Assembly: GCF_024138165.1 (NCBI RefSeq)
Contig: NZ_CP100000.1
Location: forward strand, 310,001-374,000
Direction of reading: 5' to 3'
From: Halorussus vallis
GTDB taxonomy: Archaea; Halobacteriota; Halobacteria; Halobacteriales; Haladaptataceae
Length of the DNA stretch: 64,000 bases
In this document: positions 33,816 through 42,492 of the stretch, piece by piece
Position numbering within the stretch: the first letter of the stretch is position 1
How the letters are laid out: each line of letters opens with the position of its first letter
Notes under the pieces: model-generated
The model's database searches: none
Seen by the model: only the letters and a program-made list of their open reading frames with translations
Told to the model about the DNA's origin: nothing
Made by a program: the position numbers and the translations under genes

Positions 33816-33956
33816 CCGGCGGGGATTTCTAACCCGCAGTTCCGACACTGTGCGGTAACTTCGAGAACGATTCGAGAACGAGGAGATGCCGGCAGGAGTA
33901 GATTTAGATGGCGGTTCGTTCGTGCGACGCTCGCGCGATTCGGTCCGGTCCGGTCG

Positions 33957-34241
33957 TCAGGCCGCGTTCTGGTAGGCGTCGTGGAACGCCGCCGTCTTGT
34001 CGTCGATGTCGCGGGCGGCGGCCTCCAGCGCGTCGAGGGGGTCGGTGCCGTCCTCGGTCTTGATGGTGAGGATGGGTTCGGTCTGGCCGCCGGACTGCTC
34101 GGGGTTCACGTCGTAGGTCGCGGCCGCGACGCCCTCGCGTTCGAGGAGCGCCCCCTTCAGCACGTTCATGAAGGTGTGGTCCTCGCCGCCGATTTCGATG
34201 GAGAGTTCGTCGTCCTCCTTCTCGATGACCCGTAGTTCCAT
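33957..34241 (-). CDS. rpoL: DNA-directed RNA polymerase subunit L (Rpo11)
   Basis: Rpo11 dimerises with Rpo3 to form the assembly platform of archaeal RNA polymerase. The 94-residue protein starts [40 protein letters not shown] is the conserved alpha-like dimerisation motif, and [20 protein letters not shown] the following block. [20 protein letters not shown] is the C-terminal helix. GAGGAGGT immediately precedes the ATG, an unusually close Shine-Dalgarno-like stretch. The frame is open 10 codons upstream, but that leader is not family-like. Confidence 0.94.
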   Translation of the reverse strand: MELRVIEKEDDELSIEIGGEDHTFMNVLKGALLEREGVAAATYDVNPEQSGGQTEPILTIKTEDGTDPLDALEAAARDIDDKTAAFHDAYQNAA

Positions 34242-34473
34242 ACCTCCTCGTTCTGGCTTTGCGGGTTTCAAGGTTGCGGAAGCGGGATTCGAGCGACCCG
34301 GAGGGCCAGGATTCGCCCGGCCGGCAGGAAGCCTGTACTGTCGGCTGTCGTTCCGTTGCGCACGCCGGTCCTCGAAACCGTCGACGTAGTCCGGAAACCG
34401 TGTGGTACAATCGGTCGAATCACCACAGCGCTACGGCCCACAGCATAAGTGCCCGAGCGTCGACCGTCGGAGT

Positions 34474-34704
34474 ATGGAGGACGGAGAGAACGAACCGGTC
34501 GAGGTACCTCGGCAAGTGTACTGCGAACTCAAGACGATGCGCCAGATGGGGACTCACGAACCGCTGTCGGACGAAGTGCTCGACGGACTGGAAACCTACA
34601 ACTTCCGGGCGGCCCGCGAGTGGGTGCTCGACAATCCCGAGGCGTACGTGCGGACGGTCTATGACGGGATGGTGGACGCGACGTCGTCCGAGAGCGAATC
34701 CTGA
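34474..34704 (+). CDS. small conserved haloarchaeal protein of unknown function
   Basis: This 76-residue acidic protein reads MEDGENEPVEVPRQVYCELK with helical segments (YNFRAAREWVLDNPEAYVRT). GCATAAGT at 34443-34450 is a good TATA box 27 nt before this ATG, which settles the start and suggests a leaderless message. The family is a short haloarchaeal one with no known role. Confidence 0.75.
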   Translation: MEDGENEPVEVPRQVYCELKTMRQMGTHEPLSDEVLDGLETYNFRAAREWVLDNPEAYVRTVYDGMVDATSSESES

Positions 34705-34884
34705 ATCCTCGGAGACGCGTCGGCTCGAATCGCTCGCGGTTGGCGGGCGTGCGGCGCGGGGTCACTCGCGGTCGTTCGGGCGGCGGCGTCGAGGGAGGCT
34801 CGTTCGAGCACTGCGAACGCCGCCCCGTCCGAGCCCGGCCGACTCCAACCACCCATTTATACGGCCTCCGTCTTATTCACGGAC

Positions 34885-36756
34885 ATGGGTCAGTTGCTTC
34901 CGTGGCTTCCCGCGCCGGAGCAGGTCGCCATCCCCCTCGTCTTCCTGCTGTCGTTGGCGGCGGTGTGGTGGCTCGACCGGCCCCGCGGTCGCTGGGGGCG
35001 GACGCTCCGGTCGCAATTCCTGTTCGGCCTGCCGTGGGGGACGCTGGTTTCGGTGCTCGGCGTCCTCGCGGTGTACCTGTTCGTCCAGGGCGGTTTCGCT
35101 CGCTGGCAGCACCCGCTCACGCTCCCGTTCTCGTCGTGGTCGTACCTCTACCCGACTGGGTGGCTCCTCGCGCCGTTCTCGCACACCGGCCCCGGACATC
35201 TCATCGGTAACCTCACCACCACGCTCACCGTCGCGCCGCTGGCGGAGTACTTCTTCGGCCACTTCCCGCACGCCCGCGGTCGGCGGAGCTTCGAATCGTG
35301 GCGCACGAACCCCTACGTACGGGCGTTCGTCCTGTTTCCGCTCGGGGTGTTCCTCGTCGGCCTGGCGACCAGCGTGTTCGCGTGGGGTCCCATCATCGGC
35401 TTCTCGGGCGTCGCGTTCGCGTTCGCGGGATTCGCGCTGGTGCGTTACCCCCTCGGAACCGTCGTCGCGCTCTCGGTGCAGGAACTCGTCAGGACCGTCT
35501 ACCAAGCGTTCCTCGACCCCGTGACGCCGGGGGCCGCCCGGCAGGTGTTCCAGACCCCGTGGTGGTACGGCATCGCCATCCAGGGCCACGCCCTCGGCCT
35601 CTTCCTCGGCGTCCTGCTCGGCGTCCTCGTCCTCTACCGGCGCGACGAGACTCCCTCGGCGCTCCGACTGTGGACCGGCGCGACGGTCCTCGGAATCTCG
35701 ATGACGCTGTGGGCGCTCTGGTGGTACCGCGGCGGAAACTCCTACGTCCTCTATCGGGGACTCGGCGTCGTCTTCGTCGTCGCGGTGGCGTTGCTCTTCA
35801 CGGTCGCCGCGGTCGCCGGCGACCGACCGCTGCCGGCGTGGCCGTCGCGCCGCCGCGCGCTCCTCGGTTTCGACGCGCTACTCGTCCTCGGATGGGTGGC
35901 GTGGGGCGTGTTCGGGTCGAGTCCCGCCGGACTCCGGACGCTCTCGCTCGAGGTCGCCGGACTCCGGATAGGCGCCGTCAGCGCGCTGTTCGGGGTCGCG
36001 GTGGTCGCCGTCTCGACCGGCGCGGCGCTGAGTTCCGAGCGGCCGCTGTTGCCCCGGTCGGTCACCAGAAAGCAGGCGGCGTTCGTCTGCCTCCTGATCC
36101 CGCTGGCGGCCATGGTGGGCGTCGCGGGCGTGGTCAACGCCACGCAGGTCACCGACGACGCGGGCGTTCCCGGCGACGGTCCGGCGGTTTCGGTCGGCGA
36201 CTACTCGGTCACCTACGCCGAGAGCGTCCCGAACGAGAAGGTGTCGGTGATCGACGTCTCGCTGTTCGGCGAGACGACGAACGTCGAGACGAGCGGCGTC
36301 ATCGTGGTGAACCCCGACCGCGAGATCTGGGCGGTCCCCGTCTCGAAGGGGAGACTCGCGTTCCGGGGCCGGGCGGGCGTCCAGGTCGGCGGCGTCGGCT
36401 GGTCTGAGGTCGTCCGGGTCAGGCGCGCCGGGTGGTCGACGGTCCACGGCGGCACCGCCTACCAGGTGTGGCTCCGCGGCTCCGACGACCGCACGTGGAC
36501 CCACGCGTTCGCCTCGAACCCCGCGACGGCCGGGGCGACCCTGGCGAACCGGAAGGTGTCGGTCGTCCCCCAGGGCGGGGCGTTCCTCCTGCGTGTCACG
36601 CGGAACAACTCCACGCTGGCGACCGTCCCGCTCCCGAAGAAGGGCGCGAACGCGACGGCCGCCGGCCTCCGCTTCGAGCGGCGGGGCGGGCGACTGTTCG
36701 CCGAGACGAACGGGACCAGAATCCGCATCGCCGCGACCGAACGCTCCGGAACGTGA
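34885..36756 (+). CDS. long rhomboid-family intramembrane serine protease
   Basis: This is a 623-residue protein. The rhomboid core covers residues about 1-250: HTGPGHLIGNL holds H105 and N109, GPIIGFSGVAFAFAG carries the nucleophile S174 in GxSG, and GHALGLFLGVLLG holds H235. Further hydrophobic helices extend to about residue 440, more than the canonical six or seven. A C-terminal soluble domain of about 170 residues (DYSVTYAESVPNEKVSVIDV... to the end) contains Asn-X-Thr sites and is probably exposed outside. Such an extension is unusual and may bind substrates. The gene is monocistronic. Confidence 0.9.
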   Translation: MGQLLPWLPAPEQVAIPLVFLLSLAAVWWLDRPRGRWGRTLRSQFLFGLPWGTLVSVLGVLAVYLFVQGGFARWQHPLTLPFSSWSYLYPTGWLLAPFSHTGPGHLIGNLTTTLTVAPLAEYFFGHFPHARGRRSFESWRTNPYVRAFVLFPLGVFLVGLATSVFAWGPIIGFSGVAFAFAGFALVRYPLGTVVALSVQELVRTVYQAFLDPVTPGAARQVFQTPWWYGIAIQGHALGLFLGVLLGVLVLYRRDETPSALRLWTGATVLGISMTLWALWWYRGGNSYVLYRGLGVVFVVAVALLFTVAAVAGDRPLPAWPSRRRALLGFDALLVLGWVAWGVFGSSPAGLRTLSLEVAGLRIGAVSALFGVAVVAVSTGAALSSERPLLPRSVTRKQAAFVCLLIPLAAMVGVAGVVNATQVTDDAGVPGDGPAVSVGDYSVTYAESVPNEKVSVIDVSLFGETTNVETSGVIVVNPDREIWAVPVSKGRLAFRGRAGVQVGGVGWSEVVRVRRAGWSTVHGGTAYQVWLRGSDDRTWTHAFASNPATAGATLANRKVSVVPQGGAFLLRVTRNNSTLATVPLPKKGANATAAGLRFERRGGRLFAETNGTRIRIAATERSGT

Positions 36757-36858
36757 CCTCGCTGGCGATACGTAATCTTCCGGGCGATTCCGGCGCTTCG
36801 ACGCGGGAGGCCGTAACGGTGATTTCGCTCCGCGTCGTCGGGCCGACGTGACAGTTCC

Positions 36859-36911
36859 GGGGTGGGCGATTCGATGAACGACGCTCGGGGGTGGACGGTT
36901 CGATGAACGAC
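36859..36911. repeat. imperfect 29-bp-period tandem duplication
   Basis: The 24-bp blocks 36859-36882 and 36888-36911 match at 22 of 24 positions, 29 bp apart. The second copy contains the ATG of the following small gene. The first also contains an ATG, but out of frame, so the gene's start region has been duplicated. Confidence 0.7.
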
Positions 36912-37049
36912 CAGGGTGGAAAGACCGGCGGAATGGGGACCGCGATTCGACGGCTGGAGGGCGTCGCGCGCCCACTCGCCGGCGCGCTCGGACTCGGCGT
37001 GTTGATAGTCTCGCTGGTCCGTCGCCTGGAGGGGCGCGGAAACGGTTAG
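36903..37049 (+). CDS. 48-residue membrane protein
   Basis: An ATG at 36903 opens MNDQGGKTGGMGTAIRRLEG, followed by a hydrophobic helix (ARPLAGALGLGVLIVSLVRR) and a basic tail. Its stop overlaps the stop of the convergent small gene by 4 nt (37046-37049). GC-rich third positions and a plausible membrane topology favour a real gene. Function is unknown. Confidence 0.55.
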   Translation: MNDQGGKTGGMGTAIRRLEGVARPLAGALGLGVLIVSLVRRLEGRGNG

Positions 37050-37189
37050 ACGACGCCGCCGAGGGTGACCAGCGTCCCGACCAGCGCGAGCCCGAATCCG
37101 ATTTCGCCGTAGAAAGCCACCGCGAAACCACCCAACAGCGTCAGTTGTAGCCCGACGGCGATTATCCGAATTCTCGACTCCAGTTTCAT
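37046..37189 (-). CDS. 47-residue membrane protein
   Basis: On the minus strand the ATG at 37189 begins MKLESRIRIIAVGLQLTLLG. The product has two short hydrophobic stretches (VGLQLTLLGGFAVAFYG and FGLALVGTLVTLGGVV), so it could form a helical hairpin. It converges tail to tail with the 48-residue gene. Function is unknown. An AT-rich ATAAAAAG at about 37,213-37,220 lies upstream. Confidence 0.5.
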   Translation of the reverse strand: MKLESRIRIIAVGLQLTLLGGFAVAFYGEIGFGLALVGTLVTLGGVV

Positions 37190-37220
37190 AGCGTTCGAGT
37201 CTCACCGTTTCGATAAAAAG

Positions 37221-37898
37221 TCACCGCCACCGAATCCGGAACACCTCGGCGTCGAGCACCTCGCGCTCGCTGGTCTGGTGGTCGTACTGTCTGGGGAGGA
37301 CCAGTTCCGCGCGGAAGGCGTGGGTGACCTCGCCGCCCTCGTCCGCGGCGAACGCCTCGACGAACTCCCGACTGCCCGCGTTGTGGACCGAGTAGGAGAC
37401 GCCCGCCACCGCGGCGGCCGTCTCCAGGAACGCGCGGTCGGCGTGGACGTTGTCTCGCTGTGCGCCGAAGGGCGGGTTCATCAGGACCGTGACGGCCGAG
37501 TCCCGGTCAGCGCGGGCCGACGCCGACGCGGCCGCGTCGGCGTCGGCCCGCGCTCGACCCAGGCAGAGCGGGTGGCGGGTCGCGTCGGCGAGGAGCCACT
37601 CGACCCCGACCGCGGGGCCGACGCGACCGTGGTTCTCGCGGGCCTGCGCGAGCGCCGCGGGGTCGCGGTCGAGTCCGAATACGCGCTCGGGGCCGCGCGT
37701 CGCGGCCCCGAGCGCGAGCATCCCGGTGCCGGTTCCGAGATCGAAGACCGTCCGGCCGCCGAGGTCGCCCTGCACGTCGGCGAGGTGGACGAGGTGGGCC
37801 GCGAGGTCGGCGGGGGTCGGGTACTGTTCGAGTTCCAGTTTCGGGTCGGCGAACCCTTCGACGGCCGACAGGCGGCGCTCCAGCGCGGCCTTGCTCAT
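37221..37898 (-). CDS. METTL5-like N6-adenine rRNA methyltransferase
   Basis: This 225-residue Rossmann methyltransferase starts MSKAALERRLSAVEGFADPK. LEQYPTPADLAAHLVHLA is a METTL5 hallmark. TVFDLGTGTGMLALGA is the SAM motif I and LNPPFGAQRDNVHADRAFL carries the NPPF catalytic motif of N6-adenine methyltransferases. Between them is an extra low-complexity segment, ARADADAAASASARADRDSA, encoded by a 46-bp perfect palindrome. Relatives methylate small-subunit rRNA, in eukaryotes with TRMT112. It is likely functional despite the insert, which falls in a surface loop before the NPPF strand. Confidence 0.88.
   Translation of the reverse strand: MSKAALERRLSAVEGFADPKLELEQYPTPADLAAHLVHLADVQGDLGGRTVFDLGTGTGMLALGAATRGPERVFGLDRDPAALAQARENHGRVGPAVGVEWLLADATRHPLCLGRARADADAAASASARADRDSAVTVLMNPPFGAQRDNVHADRAFLETAAAVAGVSYSVHNAGSREFVEAFAADEGGEVTHAFRAELVLPRQYDHQTSEREVLDAEVFRIRWR
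37509..37554. repeat. 46-bp perfect palindrome inside the METTL5-like CDS
   Basis: Bases 37509-37554 equal their own reverse complement over all 46 positions (23-base arms, no spacer). They encode the linker ADADAAASASARA between SAM motif I and NPPF. It is the longest perfect palindrome found in the window. Confidence 0.8.
37682..37716. repeat. 16-bp-arm inverted repeat inside the METTL5-like CDS
   Basis: Arms 37682-37697 and 37701-37716 pair perfectly around cgt. The encoded residues (LGAATRGPERVFG) look conserved, so this one is not an obvious insertion. Confidence 0.6.
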
Positions 37899-37974
37899 GG
37901 CGGGAGAGAAGCGGTCGAGAGGATAGAGACTTCGGATTCGCGGTCGGGAAGACGGGACGCCGAGCGGACCTCGC

Positions 37975-38376
37975 TCAGGCGTCGAGCGAGAGCGGACCGT
38001 CGACGTCGAACGCGACGCCCTCGCGGCGGGCGCGTTCCGCGACCGCCGCGAGGGCGGGTCGGACCTTGCCTTCGTCGGAGACGCCGTCGAACTCGACGGT
38101 GACGGTGCCCGCGCCGAGGTACTTCGCGGCCCGGACGTACTCGCGCACGCGGTCGGCCTCCTCCTGGGTCGCGAACGAGCAGTCCTCGTCGAAGCAGGCC
38201 GAGACGACGATGCGGGCGGGCACGAGGTCGTCGGCGTCGAGTTGGCGCTTCAGTTCGGCGAGGTCGGGTCGGGCGGTCGAGGGAATCGTCTCGGCGTCGA
38301 GGCTCACCGGGGTGGCGTCTTCGACGTGACAGCCTTCGATAGCGGTTCGGACGTCGGCGGAACGGGTGGCGCTCAT
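37975..38376 (-). CDS. conserved haloarchaeal protein of unknown function
   Basis: This 133-residue protein starts at the ATG giving MSATRSADVRTAIEGCHVED; the upstream in-frame sequence is AT-rich promoter DNA rather than coding. VPARIVVSACFDEDCSFATQ (two cysteines) and EYVRAAKYLGAGTVTVEFDG suggest a small alpha/beta fold. VRPALAAVAERARREGVAF is a helix. No catalytic motif is known to me. TATA-like TTTGTATTAC lies about 27 nt upstream on this strand (38,398-38,407). Confidence 0.7.
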   Translation of the reverse strand: MSATRSADVRTAIEGCHVEDATPVSLDAETIPSTARPDLAELKRQLDADDLVPARIVVSACFDEDCSFATQEEADRVREYVRAAKYLGAGTVTVEFDGVSDEGKVRPALAAVAERARREGVAFDVDGPLSLDA

Positions 38377-38519
38377 CGTTACCAGTACATACAAAACGGT
38401 AATACAAAAACCTTTGTGAATGCGCAATAGTAATACGCCGGGGTCGGAGGCGAGGGCGACGGGTCGATTCGAGGTCGGTCCGAGGCACGTTTATCTACGG
38501 ACGCGTTGTGTGGTAACTC

Positions 38520-38714
38520 ATGGCAACATGGGGGCGCGACGCCTGGCTCACGCTCGCCACGACGGTCACGCTACTCGTCGGCGTCGGTCTGGTCGTGTTC
38601 GGCAACGCGACGCTGACCGTCCTCGGCATCCTCCTGATAATCGGGAGCGCCATCGTCTTCCTCGTCGACGTGAAGGACCTGCTCGTCAAGACCGACGAGA
38701 AGGCCAGAAAGTGA
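38520..38714 (+). CDS. small two-helix membrane protein
   Basis: This 64-residue protein is MATWGRDAWLTLATTVTLLV... with two hydrophobic segments (residues about 9-28 and 31-49) and a basic/acidic C terminus, KDLLVKTDEKARK. It is probably a tail-facing-cytoplasm hairpin in the membrane. Function is unknown. It lies divergent from the preceding gene, with a 143-bp gap. Confidence 0.68.
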   Translation: MATWGRDAWLTLATTVTLLVGVGLVVFGNATLTVLGILLIIGSAIVFLVDVKDLLVKTDEKARK

Positions 38715-38811
38715 GGACGGCGGCGTCGGTCGCGTTCCGGAGTCCGTCGAGCGAGCGTCTCTCCCCGATGTCGGCCGGGAGACGCTGAGGTGGATTTTTG
38801 CCGGTACGGCG

Positions 38812-39678
38812 ATGACTACCGGTATGTACGAGTCGGTGCCGGCGGCATTCGGGGGTGACCGCGAGCGCGTCGTCTGGGCCGACGACGGGGACGAGTTCGC
38901 GACGTTGACGCCTTCCGACCGGTCCGGAACGCTCCCGGAAGCGACGTTCGCGTTTCGCCTCGCCAACGACCGGGGGACACGACTATGGACGAACGCGTAC
39001 GGATGGAAACTCCTAAAGCGAGTCGACGGGGCGTGGTACCTCGTCGCGCCGACGTTCACGCCGCTCGTAGGGCTGAGCGTCGCATCCGGTAGTTTCCGTG
39101 ACTGGTGGCTGACCCTCGAACGCGAGCCGATTCAGACGGGCGAGCGCACCCGCTCGACCTATCGACAGGAGAGCGTCGACGGCCGGCCCGTCGACCGGCT
39201 TCGCGTCGGACCCGTCGGCGGTGGAACGTACGCCTTCGGCGTTCCGGGCGGTTTCGAGGGTGACGGAAACGAGGGATCCGAAATCGACGCAATTCACGCC
39301 GCAGAGTTCGAACTGGCGGGCGACCCGCTCGTCGTCACTCCGACCGACGACGTCGCCAGCGTCGAGGACCGCGGCACGGAGGTCGTCGTCCGTCTCGCCG
39401 ACGACGCGGAGTTCCTCGATGCCGACTTCCCACGGGCGACCTACGAGGTGACGAAGGTGAGTCCGGACGAAGCGACCAGAAAACCAACTCGGAAGATTCC
39501 GGAGCAACTCGCACACACCCCCGAACTGTGGAACGCCGTCGCGAACTTCGAACCCGGCGTCGAGCGGGTCCGCATCCTGACGCGGAACGCCACGGAACCG
39601 CCGTTCGGGATGGCGACGTCGACGTACTTCGCGTTCGACGGCGAGACGTACAGAATCGAGACGAGAAGGCCGGAGTGA
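38812..39678 (+). CDS. protein of unknown function, beta-rich
   Basis: This 288-residue acidic soluble protein begins MTTGMYESVPAAFGGDRERV; the ATG at 38824 (MYESV) is an alternative. Two similar strand-rich halves, around residues 15-110 and 150-230, contain TFAFRLANDRGTRLWTNAYG and FPRATYEVTKVSPDEATRKP. The C terminus, RVRILTRNATEPPFGMATST, has one glycosylation-like sequon but there is no signal peptide. I do not recognise the family. Confidence 0.65.
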   Translation: MTTGMYESVPAAFGGDRERVVWADDGDEFATLTPSDRSGTLPEATFAFRLANDRGTRLWTNAYGWKLLKRVDGAWYLVAPTFTPLVGLSVASGSFRDWWLTLEREPIQTGERTRSTYRQESVDGRPVDRLRVGPVGGGTYAFGVPGGFEGDGNEGSEIDAIHAAEFELAGDPLVVTPTDDVASVEDRGTEVVVRLADDAEFLDADFPRATYEVTKVSPDEATRKPTRKIPEQLAHTPELWNAVANFEPGVERVRILTRNATEPPFGMATSTYFAFDGETYRIETRRPE

Positions 39679-39702
39679 GTCGGAACTCGCCTGTGCGAAC
39701 GC

Positions 39703-40884
39703 TCAGGCTTCTTCGAGCGCGTAGGCCTTCGACGACTCGTCGCCGCCGCCCTCGGTTAGCACGAACACCGCGCCGTCGGCTACCGCGAGGCCCTGCTCGG
39801 GGCGTCCCTCGACGGGGTGCGACCAGCGCTTGGCACCGGCCCGGAACCGGCCGACGCCGAGGCCGCCGCCGAACTCGTAGGCGATGACCCGGTCGTCGCT
39901 CGCGGCGTAGACCGTCTCGCCCGCGGCGGCCGGACCGCACTGGGTCGTCTCGCCGCCGGTCCACCGGCGCTCGCCCGAGTTCGTATTCAGCGAGACGAGG
40001 CGGTCGCCCACCGCGAACAGCGTCCCGGCGGTGACCGCGAACGAGTCGGTCGTCCAGACGTCGGCCCTCCAGGCCGTCGCGCCGTTGCGCTCGCCGGAGA
40101 GTTCGACCGTCGGTCCGCCGAAGACCGAGACGAACGCGCCGTGGCTGTCCCCGGTGGCGAGCGCCTGGATCTGGCCGTGTAGTCTGCGCCGCCAGTACGC
40201 CCTGCCGTCGGTCGAATCGAGGCCGAACACCTCGCCCGCCTCGGTCGCCACGAGGAGTTCGGGGATGCTCCGGGCGAACGCGGTCACGCCGCCGAACACC
40301 CGACGCCGCCACCGGGTTTCGCCCGTCGTCGGGTCGAGTCCGTAGACGTACCCCTCGTCGTCACCCGCGAAGAGGGCGGGCCGCCGAGGGTCGACCAGGA
40401 GTGCTTGTGCACCAAATCCCTTCGGCGAGAGGGTCCACCGACGCTCGCCGGTCTTCGCGTCGAGCGCGAGAAGTCCCGGAGCGCCCATCCAGGCGACGAA
40501 GAGGGTGCCGTCGTGGTGGACCACCGACCGCGGCCACATCGGCGGGTCGCCGCCGTTCTCGCGCCACCGCTCCTCGCCGGTGTTCGCGTCCACCGCCCGG
40601 ACCGCGCTCGCGGTCGGCAGGAAGGCGAGTCCGTCGGCGACCACGGGTGCGCACGCGGAAGGCGCGGAGATGTCGAGGCTCCAGCGCTCCTGAACGGATT
40701 CGCTGGGACCGACGGGCTTCGGGTTGTAACAGGAGCCGAGGTCGTCGAACCGCGGTTGGGGCCACCACTTCGTGTTCGATTCGCCGTCGCCGGCGTAGTT
40801 GGGGTCGGACGAGCCGAGACAGCCGACGGTGGCTGCGAGTCCGGCGGCCCCGACGCTCGCGACGAACTGACGTCTGGAGGGCAT
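39703..40884 (-). CDS. PQQ-like beta-propeller Tat lipoprotein
   Basis: This 393-residue protein starts at MPSRRQFVASVGAAGLAATV; the frame opens 9 codons earlier without improving the signal. The Tat motif SRRQF and the lipobox cysteine in TVGC (residue 22) predict export by Tat and lipid anchoring. Repeated blades read ALDAKTGERRWTLS, GLDPTTGETRWRRR and LNTNSGERRWTGG, the PQQ/WD-like tryptophan-docking motif of beta-propellers. It has no dehydrogenase active site that I can see, so it may be a scaffold or binding protein like BamB-type propellers. It is convergent with the preceding gene. Confidence 0.85.
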   Translation of the reverse strand: MPSRRQFVASVGAAGLAATVGCLGSSDPNYAGDGESNTKWWPQPRFDDLGSCYNPKPVGPSESVQERWSLDISAPSACAPVVADGLAFLPTASAVRAVDANTGEERWRENGGDPPMWPRSVVHHDGTLFVAWMGAPGLLALDAKTGERRWTLSPKGFGAQALLVDPRRPALFAGDDEGYVYGLDPTTGETRWRRRVFGGVTAFARSIPELLVATEAGEVFGLDSTDGRAYWRRRLHGQIQALATGDSHGAFVSVFGGPTVELSGERNGATAWRADVWTTDSFAVTAGTLFAVGDRLVSLNTNSGERRWTGGETTQCGPAAAGETVYAASDDRVIAYEFGGGLGVGRFRAGAKRWSHPVEGRPEQGLAVADGAVFVLTEGGGDESSKAYALEEA

Positions 40885-41054
40885 ATCGGCCACTGCTCGC
40901 GAGTCGGCCAATAATGTTTCTACTCTTCTCGGGGTGAAGAAATCGGAGAGACGAGAGGGAGAATCGCCGGAGGAGCCACGCTCCGTCCGGACGGTTCGAG
41001 GTTCCTCCGGACGGTCACCGCGCGCCGCGGAACATCACCGCGTGTCGTCGGAGG

Positions 41055-42104
41055 TCACCACGTGCCGTGGAACGTGTCGAACGAGAGTTCGTCCAGCGGC
41101 TTGTTCCCCACCGCGATTTCGTACTCGCCGGGCGTGAGCATCGGCTTGTGGAACTGCGGGCCGTCGTCGGTCGTGATGCGGGGACAGCCCGTGTTGACGA
41201 ACGCGTCCATGTCGAAGTTCCGCAGGCGGTCGGGGGTCACCTCGTCCATCGTGATGAGGTAGGCGTCGTCGTTGTCGTCCAGTATCTCCTGGGCCTGCTC
41301 CCAGCGGCCCTGACCGATCTTCGTGCAGAAGATGACGCCCCACTTCTGGGCGTCCATTGCCTTGTGGACCGAGGCGTAGCGCTGTTTCAGGAACTTCTCG
41401 GTGTCGGCGACGGTGACGACGTTGTTGACGGGGTCGGCGATGACCACGTTCTTGTCGGGGTGCTCCATCGCGAGGCCGAGCGGATGGAACTTGCCGCCAC
41501 CGACGTAGAGCACCTGGTCTGCGTCGATGTCGGCGCTGGCGTAGTTGCACCCGAGCACCTGGCCCTCGTGAGTGAGTCGGTCGTCGCCCTTACGGGTGTG
41601 GACCTCGTAGCCGCGCTCGTCGAGCCACGACTTCATCTCCTCGAAGCGGTTCATGTGCTGGGCGGTCGTGACCAGGCCGACGTCGGGGTTCTCTGCGGGG
41701 TCGGCGAGTTCCTCCAGGGACTCCTCTATGATGGGGAAGACGTCGACGTTCGAGAACAGCGGGACGTAGATGACCTTGTCCGTATTCTTCATCGGCGAGT
41801 GGCCGAAGTGGACGAACACGTCGGTCCGCTTCATCAGGAAGGTGTCGAGGTCGCAGGCGCCGTAGCAGGGCTGGCCCGACAGCATCACGGTCACGTCGTC
41901 GGGGACGAGTTCGCGGATGTCGTCGGCGACCTTCGGGCCGCGCCGCTTGAGTCCCTCGGGGAACTGTAGCCCGACCTTGGTGGCGTCGCGCTCCTCGACC
42001 GCCTCGACGATGCGGTCGAGTTCGTAGTCCCACTCGCGGTCGTGCTTGAGGGACATGCCGGTGTTCCGGAGGTCTCCCTCCGAGTAGTCCTGTTCCTGGC
42101 TCAT
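41055..42104 (-). CDS. dph2: diphthamide biosynthesis radical-SAM protein Dph2
   Basis: Dph2 transfers the 3-amino-3-carboxypropyl group of SAM to a histidine of elongation factor 2, using a non-classical radical from a 4Fe-4S cluster. The 349-residue protein has the three cluster cysteines: C84 in GQPCYGACD (C80 nearby), C186 in VLGCNYASAD and C307 in VNTGCPRI. The LQFPEGLKRRGPKVADDIRE block and KFHPLGLAMEHPDKN are family-like. In archaea Dph2 acts as a homodimer. The ATG is supported by a TATA box 28 nt upstream. Confidence 0.95.
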   Translation of the reverse strand: MSQEQDYSEGDLRNTGMSLKHDREWDYELDRIVEAVEERDATKVGLQFPEGLKRRGPKVADDIRELVPDDVTVMLSGQPCYGACDLDTFLMKRTDVFVHFGHSPMKNTDKVIYVPLFSNVDVFPIIEESLEELADPAENPDVGLVTTAQHMNRFEEMKSWLDERGYEVHTRKGDDRLTHEGQVLGCNYASADIDADQVLYVGGGKFHPLGLAMEHPDKNVVIADPVNNVVTVADTEKFLKQRYASVHKAMDAQKWGVIFCTKIGQGRWEQAQEILDDNDDAYLITMDEVTPDRLRNFDMDAFVNTGCPRITTDDGPQFHKPMLTPGEYEIAVGNKPLDELSFDTFHGTW

Positions 42105-42128
42105 TGGAACGGCTTTGTCGTCGCACGC

Positions 42129-42136
42129 GTTTAAGC
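42129..42136 (-). promoter_or_regulatory. TATA box of dph2
   Basis: On the minus strand GCTTAAAC is centred about 28 nt before the dph2 ATG (42104), as for a leaderless mRNA. Confidence 0.55.
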
Positions 42137-42279
42137 GCGGTGTTCCTGCGATACCGGGTGGTTAGTTCTGTCGTGGTAGACGTCGTCAGTACGTGAGTGA
42201 ACTCGGAAGTGGGAGACGAGAACGGCCCGAGGCTCCCGTTCGGCGTCCACTCTCACGATTCGAACTCCACCGTAGTCGT

Positions 42280-42432
42280 GACCGCCACTCGCACGAATCA
42301 AATGAGAAACCGCAACCGCCACTGCACCGCGACCGCATGCCACGAGCCTCCCCAGCCGACTCCCTCGTTCGTACCTCCGGCACTCACTCGGTCGTCCCTC
42401 GCGCGGTTTGGTCGCACCACGAAGGTGCGACC
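42280..42432 (-). repeat. dispersed element A, copy 2 (inverted)
   Basis: Read on the minus strand, this copy begins with a 9-bp hairpin (42410-42418/42424-42432), then CCGCGCGAGGGA (about 42395-42406), a variable stretch containing GAGTGAGTG, the core CGGCTGGGGAGGC (about 42347-42359), GCGGTTGCGGTTTCTCA (about 42304-42320) and the end GTGCGAGTGGCGGTC (42280-42294). It fills the 633-bp gap between dph2 and ylbF together with copy 3, 61 bp away in the opposite orientation. The rest of that gap shows no ORF. Confidence 0.75.
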
Positions 42433-42492
42433 GCACGCGCCACGCCGAAGGACAGTGTTGCGCTTCTCCACACCACCAATTCGGCGCGCGCT

